The position numbers were made by a program, and so were the translations under genes. From Treponema sp. UBA3870 (GTDB lineage Bacteria > Spirochaetota > Spirochaetia > Treponematales > Treponemataceae): 8,858 nt of DNA. Where the stretch lies: contig DGGQ01000118.1 in the NCBI GenBank assembly GCA_002392275.1, positions 1-8,858 of the forward strand. The letters run 5' to 3'. The notes beneath the pieces are model-generated. The model had not been told where the DNA came from and searched no databases. It saw only the letters and a list, made by a program, of their open reading frames with translations. Shown one piece after another: positions 1 to 4,933 of this stretch. How positions within the stretch are numbered: position 1 is the stretch's first letter; each line of letters starts with the position of its first letter.

Positions 1-25
1 TGTCCTGATTTATGGGGTCAGTTCA
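1..25 (-). mobile_element. Probable terminal inverted repeat of an IS3-family insertion sequence, element continuing off the left edge
   Basis: Read on the minus strand from position 25 leftwards, the sequence begins TGAACTGACCCC and ends with GGACA at position 1. Many IS3-family elements, notably the IS150 group, have ends that start with TG and carry a CTGACCCC block followed by an A-rich stretch and GGACA. That is recalled family knowledge, not a search result. The orientation puts the outer tip at about position 25, with the transposase to the left, outside the window. No transposase coding sequence is visible and the other end cannot be seen, so a target duplication cannot be tested. It could also be a solo terminal fragment. 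Confidence 0.45.
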
Positions 26-45
26 GTTGCAAGTGTTTGTGTTGT

Positions 46-63
46 CATAAACGTAGTATAGCA
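46..63 (-). promoter_or_regulatory. Possible extended -10 promoter pointing left
   Basis: The minus strand reads TGCTATACT at 63-55, an extended -10 element one base from TGnTATAAT. No convincing -35 hexamer lies 17 bases upstream, but the upstream DNA has the A/T tracts of the 80-116 repeat, which could bend the helix or act like an UP element. Transcription would start near position 48 and run towards the putative IS end. The only open frame there is a 12-codon one from the ATG at 48-46, which ends in the inverted repeat. It is unclear whether this promoter is real. Confidence 0.3.
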
Positions 64-79
64 CATTTTTCTGATTTGC

Positions 80-116
80 GGGGGAAAATTTTTGATTTTT
101 TTGGGGGAAATTTTTT
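80..116. repeat. Short direct repeat of G5 plus A/T tract
   Basis: Two copies of a GGGGG-A(3-4)-T(5-6) unit lie at 80-93 and 103-116, with a period of 23 bases, about two helical turns. Each unit joins a G run to an A/T tract. Phased tracts of this kind can curve DNA. No coding function is evident. Polymerase slippage or an old duplication could equally explain it. Confidence 0.5.
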
Positions 117-165
117 GTGGCAAGATTCTGAAATGGTGTGGAATTCTTGTGAAAGATTTTAAGGA

Positions 166-214
166 AACACTGAATCCGCAATCGGGTACATGCCCTGTAT
201 GCTCATTCAGTGTT
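166..214 (-). terminator. Long three-step hairpin after the nuclease gene, possible weak terminator
   Basis: AACACTGAAT at 166-175 is exactly complementary to ATTCAGTGTT at 205-214. Inside this 10-bp stem, GCA (178-180) pairs with TGC (200-202) and GGG (184-186) pairs with CCC (193-195), giving a stacked hairpin or cruciform with small internal loops. It begins 17 bases after the nuclease stop codon, which suits a transcript end on the minus strand. The bases after the stem on that strand are only moderately T-rich, with no clean T run, so it may instead be an mRNA-stabilising structure or a remnant of a mobile element end. Confidence 0.45.
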
Positions 215-230
215 AACAATAATACCCCAT

Positions 231-811
231 TCATTTTATAGAAATTCCTTTATGTCTGTAAATAACAATATCTTTATTCTCTGATTTTATGATTTTTCGT
301 TTTAACAAAAGAGTCCACTTGGTTTGCCTCTCCGCATAATCCTTTTTGCAGTCGGGGAAAAAGGACCTGCAAAAATACTTTCCACTGCAGTTCTTGGAAA
401 GAAATACAAATACAGGCGTTTCTTTCACCTTGTTTTTGAGCAAAAAATCAGCTTCTATTACAGAAAAGGCTTGTAATGCCGGATTATACCTAAAAATTGT
501 ATCATTGCTGTCTAAAATTTGCTCCAACAAAGGAAGTAAGTCTATTCTGTTTCGTATGGAACCATAATTTTTTGAAGACTCTATTATTCTACGGAAATTT
601 GTCCCGATTCAATCTGGCTGTAGACTTCTTCGGCAGAAATAGAGAGCCTCGGTAAATCTCTTAAATGCTGTAATCCAGCAATATGAAAAAAATGCATTTT
701 CTGAAATTCTACTGATAAAGAAATGTTTTTGTTTTTTCGGCCAAGTAAGAATTCATATTCAATATCAAGCAATTTTGAAAATGCGTTTTGAGCAATGATA
801 ATGTTTGACAA
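231..811 (-). pseudogene. PBECR4-type nuclease gene, frameshifted
   Basis: Two minus-strand reading frames together make one protein. The first (811-587) contains KLLDIEYEFLLGRKNKN and HFFHIAGLQHLRDLP. The second (587-231) contains LLEQILDSNDTIFRYN, VFVFLSKNCSGKYFCRSFFP, QTKWTLLLKRK and a final short strand. Order, spacing and composite length (about 193 residues) match stand-alone PBECR4 proteins, predicted nucleases of the phage-Barnase/EndoU/Colicin E5-D/RelE-like group often carried on mobile DNA. The assignment is from remembered family patterns. The first frame stops at 586-584. Reading base 587 twice restores QISVE-IIESSKNYGS and the full domain, so one base has been lost, or the sequence has an error there. 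No classical slippery heptamer is present. The likely start is TTG at 811, with GGCGG (822-818) six bases upstream; an in-frame stop (817-815) excludes a longer start. The stop is TGA at 233-231. Confidence 0.62.
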
Positions 812-824
812 TTTTTACCGCCAT

Positions 825-854
825 AAAAAAAAAGCCCCGCGCCATTCGCAGAGC
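825..854 (-). terminator. Strong intrinsic terminator, minus strand
   Basis: On the minus strand GCTCTGCG (854-847) pairs with CGCGGGGC (841-834) around a five-base loop, followed by nine T residues (833-825). Two of the eight pairs are G-U on the minus-strand RNA but would be C-A mismatches in plus-strand RNA. The T run also follows the stem only in that direction, so the terminator acts leftwards. It ends the structured RNA described next, and its T run lies only 13 bases before the TTG start of the nuclease gene. It could therefore end a separate RNA or attenuate the nuclease transcript. Confidence 0.78.
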
Positions 855-1010
855 CTTTGCTCCGTTTTCTTTCGGCTTTCGCCTAGTTCAGATGAGGTCT
901 ACGGAAAACCCTTCAGAGGCTGGCATTGTACTGCTCCTGAACACAATACAATGCGTAGATGCCTAACAGACACTCAAGTTGCCTGTCGCCTTGAATGGCA
1001 AGGACTTACT
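825..1010 (-). ncRNA. Candidate small RNA or attenuator leader of about 185 nt, family not recognised
   Basis: This 350-base stretch between the nuclease and the lipoprotein has no credible protein gene. On the minus strand it has a promoter (1045-1017), an expected start near 1010, and an intrinsic terminator ending at 825. The body folds well by eye. GCATTGTA and TACAATGC form an 8-bp apical stem (954-923 region). TCTAC pairs with GTAGA and AGG with CCT below it, with a bulge of about 20 bases. GGC-GAAA-GCC makes a tetraloop hairpin near 880. GCCATTC (999-993) matches GAATGGC (847-841) near the two ends. Size and rod shape recall 6S RNA, but I cannot match 6S consensus positions. It is not tmRNA, RNase P RNA or SRP RNA as I know them. 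The end-to-end pairing overlaps the terminator stem, so the two folds exclude each other, which suits an attenuator. Confidence 0.45.
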
Positions 1011-1016
1011 TATTTT

Positions 1017-1045
1017 AAATTACAACAAACCAAGGCTTTTATCAA
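1017..1045 (-). promoter_or_regulatory. Sigma70-like promoter for the candidate RNA
   Basis: On the minus strand TTGATA (1045-1040) and TAATTT (1022-1017) are separated by exactly 17 bases. Four or more positions of each hexamer match the consensus. The predicted start near 1010 lies about eleven bases before the 5' arm GCCATTC of the structured RNA. The surrounding DNA is A/T-rich, so a chance match is possible, but its placement at the head of a terminator-ended structured region supports it. Confidence 0.5.
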
Positions 1046-1119
1046 TAGATTACATCATAAAATCATTATTTTTTTCAACCAATACCTTTCGTAGTAAAAC
1101 TACCCGATTGGGTGAAAAA

Positions 1120-1136
1120 CATATCCGGTGGATATG
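1120..1136. promoter_or_regulatory. Dyad upstream of the lipoprotein gene, possible operator
   Basis: CATATCC (1120-1126) and GGATATG (1130-1136) are a perfect 7-bp inverted repeat around GGT, 17 bp in all. It ends 14 bases before the GGAGG ribosome binding site of the lipoprotein gene and overlaps the only plausible -10 region (TATGGT 1133-1138 or TATAAA 1138-1143). The size and position fit a repressor site, but no regulator gene is nearby. The promoter itself is weak to the eye. The dyad could also be a small hairpin in the leader. Confidence 0.38.
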
Positions 1137-1160
1137 GTATAAATCAGCATGGAGGATTTT

Positions 1161-1820
1161 ATGAAGAAAGTTTTTTTGTTGGCGGCCGCTCTTGTTTCGG
1201 CTGTTCTGCTTGTGTCCTGCTCGGAGAAGCTTCCGTCTCTGTCGGGTGACGAGGCTCTGGAGGCTTTTGATGACGCGGCGAACATTTTTATGCTCGGAAA
1301 CATCAAGGCGATAAACGAATCGTCGAAGGTGATTGCCGGCGATGTAATCTGCGGAAAAGTCAAGGAGCGGGGACTGTTTGACCCTCAGATTGCCTACTAC
1401 CTTGACGGAAAGGAGCAGTTCTACATAAAGTTCGACAATTTCGACAATCCCGAATTGGACGGCGGAACGACCTATGGTTATTACGACAAGGACAAGAATT
1501 TCTACGGCTACATGCAGAATCTCATTTTTGACAGGGACTTGGGATTTGTCTATGGATTCTATGATTCCGACCTCAACCTGAAAAACTATTACCTGAAGTC
1601 AAATGGTGATCTTACCAGCGACCTGGGAAGGTATGGCGGAACGATATACTGTATGGACGGAAGAAAAGTCGGCTATGTTTCTACAGAGCGCAGGGGACTT
1701 TCAAGCAAGTTTGACATAGACATAGTTCTTGGTGAGGCCGTGTCCGAGCTTTCCATTATGGACAAGGTTGCAATCTACTGGGTGGTCACAAACGAATTGT
1801 CATCGACCTATAAGCACTAG
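1161..1820 (+). CDS. Small outer-surface or periplasmic lipoprotein of unknown function
   Basis: The protein is 219 residues. Residues 1-20 form a lipoprotein signal: MKK, a hydrophobic run, then lipobox L17-V18-S19-C20, so C20 would be lipidated after cleavage by signal peptidase II. The start is the ATG at 1161 because GGAGG (1151-1155) lies five bases before it. The ATG at 1149 is in frame but overlaps that ribosome binding site. The mature part is aromatic- and aspartate-rich and looks beta-stranded, with repeating turns DKDKN (109-113), DRDLG (124-128) and DSDLN (135-139) between YGYY/YGFY segments. I recognise no family. A single extra cysteine (C64) and a later one (in IYCMDG) could pair. 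The gene is flanked upstream by the dyad at 1120 and ends directly at the palindromic repeat at 1821, so it is probably monocistronic. Confidence 0.85.
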   Translation: MKKVFLLAAALVSAVLLVSCSEKLPSLSGDEALEAFDDAANIFMLGNIKAINESSKVIAGDVICGKVKERGLFDPQIAYYLDGKEQFYIKFDNFDNPELDGGTTYGYYDKDKNFYGYMQNLIFDRDLGFVYGFYDSDLNLKNYYLKSNGDLTSDLGRYGGTIYCMDGRKVGYVSTERRGLSSKFDIDIVLGEAVSELSIMDKVAIYWVVTNELSSTYKH

Positions 1821-1892
1821 GGAAATGCTGATTTATGCTTCCCGTATTAAGGAACTGCTGATTTATATACGAAGCATTAATCAGCGGTTTCC
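1821..1892. repeat. 72-bp imperfect palindrome with a third internal copy
   Basis: The left arm (1821-1847) and right arm (1867-1892) are inverted copies of about 26 bp. Both read GGAAA, then GCTGATT, ATGCTTC and GTAT, differing by a mismatch or two and a two-base bulge. Between the arms is a third copy of the head of the unit: GGAACTGCTGATTTAT at 1851-1866 repeats GGAAATGCTGATTTAT at 1821-1836 with one change. The middle copy can therefore pair with the right arm instead of the left, giving two alternative hairpins. It begins at the base after the lipoprotein stop codon. No T run follows on the plus strand. This is the style of REP- or MITE-like dispersed elements. It may block readthrough into lon or stabilise the lipoprotein mRNA end. 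Confidence 0.8.
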
Positions 1893-1955
1893 TGGACTTT
1901 CCGTTGGGAGGGAGTGAAAAATCTTTCCACCATGTCCAAATTCCTTGCATAGAAT

Positions 1956-1984
1956 TTGTATTTTTCTGATTATTACAGTATATT
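1956..1984 (+). promoter_or_regulatory. Possible promoter giving a leaderless lon mRNA
   Basis: TTGTAT (1956-1961) and TATATT (1979-1984) are 17 bases apart. A normal start point, 6-8 bases after the -10, would be at 1990-1992, on or next to the ATG of lon at 1992. There is no Shine-Dalgarno sequence before that ATG; the preceding bases are TTTTAGAGC. An alternative -35 TTGCAT (1945-1950) has a poorer -10 partner. The A/T-rich context raises the chance of accidental matches. Confidence 0.42.
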
Positions 1985-1991
1985 TTAGAGC

Positions 1992-4448
1992 ATGAGTAGA
2001 GAATTAGCAAAAAAGGAAAGCGGCGAAGAGGGCAAAAAAGATGAGAACGGTGGACTTCCATCCGGGGAGAATCTGCCAGACAGTTTGCATATAATTCCAA
2101 TCAGCGGGAGACCGATTTTCCCGGGGATTTTCACGCCTCTGATGATAAACAATCAGGATGATGTGCTTGCGATAGAAAAATCCATGGAGGGAAGCGGTTT
2201 TGTCGGAATCGTCATGCTCAGGGATGTCGTTGATAAGCCAAGCCTGTCTGACGTGTACAAGGTCGGAACCGTTGCCAAGATTGTGAAAAAGATAACGCTC
2301 CCGGATGGCAGTGTGAATGTCTTTGTGTCCACCATAGAGCGCTTCAGGATTGTGAAAAATCTGAACGAGTCCAACCCCATGTTCGCGGCGGTTGAGTATC
2401 TTGGTGACGAGAACGACGACAGCTCCGAGGTCAAGGCAATGACACGCGCTCTTGTCAGCGAGATGAAGGAGATAAGCGACTCGAACCCACTTTTCAGCGA
2501 CGAGCTAAGGTCCAACATGATTTCTCTGGACCACCCGGGTCGAGTGGCCGATTTTGTTGCCTCAATTCTCAACATGGAGAAGGAGGACCAGCAGGATGTC
2601 CTGGAGACCCTTGATGTTCCGTCCAGAATGCAGAAGGTTCTGATTTTCATAAAGAAGGAGCAGGAAATCCTCCGTATGCAGAGGAAGGTCCAGAACGAAC
2701 TGAACGAGCGTGTCGAGAAAAACCAGCGGACCTATTTTCTGCGCGAGGAGATGAAGGCCATCCAGGAGGAGCTTGGTCTTGATTCCGACCCCAAGTCCAA
2801 GGACGCAAAGAATTTCAAGGAAAAGATAGCTTCATTCAATTTTACGGGTGAAATAAAGGAGACTCTGGATTCGGAGCTTGAAAAATTCCAGATGCTCGAT
2901 CCGCATGATCCGGAGTACGTTGGTCTCAGGTCATACCTTGATTTGGTGTGCAGCCTTCCATGGAACGACCAGCCGCTTGAGGACTACAGTCTTTCCGAGG
3001 CTTCAAAGATTCTGGAGTCGGACCACTATGGCATGGAGGATGTCAAAAAGAGGATAATCGAGCATCTTGCGGTGCGGAAACTGAAGCATGACGGAAAAGG
3101 CTCGGTTCTGATTCTGGTGGGGCCTCCGGGAGTTGGAAAGACAAGCATCGGAAAATCCATCGCGAACGCCATGCACAAAAAGTTTTACAGATTCTCTGTC
3201 GGCGGTGAGCATGACGAGGCCAAGATAAAGGGATTCAGAAGGACCTACATAGGGGCCATGCCTGGACAGATTCTGGAGGGACTCAAGATTACAAAGTCCA
3301 AGTCGCCCGTATTTATGATTGACGAGGTGGACAAGATGAATGCGTCGCACCAGGGTGATCCATCCGCGGCTCTGCTTGAGGTGCTGGACCCGGAGCAGAA
3401 CGTCAACTTCCGCGACACATACCTCGACCTTCCGTTCGACGTGGGCAACGTGTTTTTCATACTGACCGCAAACACTCTTGACACAATCCCCAGACCGCTT
3501 TTGGACCGCGCCGAGATAATTGAGCTTTCGGGCTATGTGGATCAGGAGAAAATCCAGATTGCCAAAAAGTATCTACTTCCAAAGACCCTTGTGAAGAACG
3601 GTCTGAAAAAGAACCAGATTAAATTTACCAAGCCCGCTTTTGAGCTTATAGCAACGGAGTACGCGAGGGAAGCCGGTGTACGCAATTTTGAGAAGAGCAT
3701 TGACAAAATCGTGAGGAAGATAGTCCGCTCGGTTGTGGAGGATTTTGAAAAGGAGAACGCAGGCTCTAAGGAAAAGGATTCCGCAGGGGAGTCCGCAAAA
3801 ATATCGGCGGCCATGGCAAAAAAGACTTTCACGGTGGATGTCGCGGAGGTCAGACAGCATCTTGGCAAGCCGGTCTTTGATGAAAGCCAGATAAAAACCG
3901 CTGATGTCCCCGGAACGGCAATAGGTCTTGCGTGGACAAGCATGGGCGGAGACACTCTTCTTCTGGAGAGCATTTCGTTTGAGTCGTCAAAGGGTGGGCT
4001 TCAGCTTACCGGACAGATGGGCGACGTGATGAAGGAGAGCGCACAGATTGCGATGAACTGGGTAAAACGCTGGGCAATCGAAAAGAAGCTAAAGGACGGA
4101 GAGTGGTTTGAAAAGAACACTGTCCACCTGCATATACCCGAGGGGGCCACACCAAAGGATGGTCCTTCGGCAGGAATAACCATGGCTACGACTTTCGCAT
4201 CCCTGCTTTCGGGAAAAAAGATAAAGCCGTCCCTTGCGATGACAGGGGAACTTAGTCTTACGGGCCAGGTCCTCCCCATCGGTGGATTGAGGGAAAAGAC
4301 AGTGGCCGCGAGACGCAACAGGATAAAGACAATCATAATCCCAAAGGCGAATCTCCGCGATCTGGACGAAATACCCGACCATGTAAAGAGCGGAATAAAA
4401 TTTGTCCCGGTTTCCAGAGTTGAGGAGGTGTTGGAATGGGTCTTTTAA
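1992..4448 (+). CDS. lon: ATP-dependent protease Lon (endopeptidase La)
   Basis: Lon is a cytoplasmic AAA+ serine protease that unfolds and degrades misfolded and short-lived regulatory proteins. The 818-residue protein is full length. A charged N-terminal tail (1-31) precedes the substrate-binding LON domain (about 32-230, beginning LHIIPISGRPIFPG). A helical linker follows, with the conserved YFLREEMKAIQEELG. The AAA+ domain has Walker A GPPGVGKT (377-384) and Walker B FMIDEVDK with D444-E445. A lysine- and alanine-rich insert near 585-615 leads to the protease domain, with catalytic S726 (KDGPSAG) and K769 (REKTVAA), 43 residues apart as in E. coli Lon. All key residues are intact. The start has no visible ribosome binding site and may be leaderless. 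The 3' end overlaps the next gene by 13 bp and contains its ribosome binding site. No HAIR/CIRCE-type heat-shock operator is visible upstream. Confidence 0.97.
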   Translation: MSRELAKKESGEEGKKDENGGLPSGENLPDSLHIIPISGRPIFPGIFTPLMINNQDDVLAIEKSMEGSGFVGIVMLRDVVDKPSLSDVYKVGTVAKIVKKITLPDGSVNVFVSTIERFRIVKNLNESNPMFAAVEYLGDENDDSSEVKAMTRALVSEMKEISDSNPLFSDELRSNMISLDHPGRVADFVASILNMEKEDQQDVLETLDVPSRMQKVLIFIKKEQEILRMQRKVQNELNERVEKNQRTYFLREEMKAIQEELGLDSDPKSKDAKNFKEKIASFNFTGEIKETLDSELEKFQMLDPHDPEYVGLRSYLDLVCSLPWNDQPLEDYSLSEASKILESDHYGMEDVKKRIIEHLAVRKLKHDGKGSVLILVGPPGVGKTSIGKSIANAMHKKFYRFSVGGEHDEAKIKGFRRTYIGAMPGQILEGLKITKSKSPVFMIDEVDKMNASHQGDPSAALLEVLDPEQNVNFRDTYLDLPFDVGNVFFILTANTLDTIPRPLLDRAEIIELSGYVDQEKIQIAKKYLLPKTLVKNGLKKNQIKFTKPAFELIATEYAREAGVRNFEKSIDKIVRKIVRSVVEDFEKENAGSKEKDSAGESAKISAAMAKKTFTVDVAEVRQHLGKPVFDESQIKTADVPGTAIGLAWTSMGGDTLLLESISFESSKGGLQLTGQMGDVMKESAQIAMNWVKRWAIEKKLKDGEWFEKNTVHLHIPEGATPKDGPSAGITMATTFASLLSGKKIKPSLAMTGELSLTGQVLPIGGLREKTVAARRNRIKTIIIPKANLRDLDEIPDHVKSGIKFVPVSRVEEVLEWVF
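4422..4428 (+). promoter_or_regulatory. Ribosome binding site of the flavin reductase-like gene, inside lon
   Basis: GAGGAGG lies seven bases before the ATG at 4436 and is read as codons near the end of lon (VEEVLEW). It fixes the start at 4436 and makes the translation of this gene depend on, or compete with, ribosomes finishing lon, as expected for coupled genes. Confidence 0.75.
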
Positions 4449-4933
4449 GAATGGCGGCACAGTACAGCCAGAAGGAGACTGGATTTGATGCGGTTGACCT
4501 GAAAAAGGCATACAGGATGATTGTTCCACCGGCACTAGTTGCCACCAGGGGCGAAAAATATTACGACCTTACGCCATACGGATGGATTATGCCGCTGGAC
4601 TACGAGCCTGTGACGAGAGTTATTTTCAGTTCGGACCCGGATCACCAGGCTGTGGCGAACATAAGGCGGACAGGTGACTTCGCGGTGTGCATTCCGACCG
4701 ACATCAAGGCGCAGTATATACAGCAGTGCGGCACAATCTCCAGTCCCGACCACAACAAGTACGAGATTTTCAAGATACCGGCGGAGCGTGCGTCCGTTGT
4801 TGACGAGCTTGTTCCAAAGACCCTTGTTTCCGGCTGGATTGAATTCCGCCTGATAAAGATGGTCGAGGTGGGGGCCGTCGTTCTTGTGATGGGGGAGGCC
4901 GTGGCGGCATACGAAAAAAAAGCGGAGGAGTGA
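4436..4933 (+). CDS. Flavin reductase-like FMN-binding split-barrel protein
   Basis: The 165-residue protein fits the flavin reductase-like domain family (split beta-barrel, flavoredoxin type), cytoplasmic proteins that bind FMN and pass electrons from NAD(P)H or a partner to flavin or to another acceptor. The evidence is the central block: LTPYGWIMPLDYEPVTRVI is the usual N-terminal strand pair lining the flavin site. FSSDPDHQAVANIRRTGDFAVCIPT follows, where a helix and then a strand are typical. A C-terminal LVSGWIEFRLIKMVEVGAVVLVMGEA strand set closes the barrel. The length is usual for the family. There is no signal peptide. The substrate cannot be told from sequence. The start overlaps the end of lon by 13 bp and the stop TGA abuts the ATG of the GH31 gene, so all three are probably co-transcribed. 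C86 in the AVC motif and C98 might be redox-active, but that is a guess. Confidence 0.85.
   Translation: MGLLRMAAQYSQKETGFDAVDLKKAYRMIVPPALVATRGEKYYDLTPYGWIMPLDYEPVTRVIFSSDPDHQAVANIRRTGDFAVCIPTDIKAQYIQQCGTISSPDHNKYEIFKIPAERASVVDELVPKTLVSGWIEFRLIKMVEVGAVVLVMGEAVAAYEKKAEE

Noticed and set aside
10..234. 74-codon minus-strand frame whose ATG overlaps the nuclease stop in an ATGA arrangement
   Set aside because: It runs through the 166-214 hairpin, the G/A-T repeat and the IS-like end, has no recognisable domain, and has composition of non-coding DNA. The overlap alone is weak evidence.
584..592. Programmed -1 frameshift in the nuclease gene
   Set aside because: The junction reads GTAGAATAA on the minus strand, with no X-XXY-YYZ slippery heptamer and no clear downstream pseudoknot. 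Mutation or sequence error is simpler.
961..967. GCCTAAC / GTTAGGC core, resembling half of an integron attC site (chromosomal integrons are known in Treponema denticola)
   Set aside because: No matching RYYYAAC or GTTRRRY partner lies at the proper distance on either strand, and the 961 motif sits inside the structured RNA region. It would need a search against known Treponema attC sites to be revived.
825..1010. tmRNA, RNase P RNA or SRP RNA
   Set aside because: No tRNA-like ends or tag reading frame, no RNase P core motif, and the CAGGAGCAG near the apical loop lacks the GGAA tetraloop helix of SRP RNA.
795..1094. 99-codon plus-strand frame across the structured region
   Set aside because: It is antisense to the candidate RNA, begins with poor initiation context, and its translation is low in coding character. 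The RNA structure and minus-strand terminator explain the region better.
1149..1160. Earlier ATG (1149) for the lipoprotein gene
   Set aside because: It overlaps the GGAGG at 1151-1155 that serves the ATG at 1161, and it would add MEDF before a typical MKK signal peptide.
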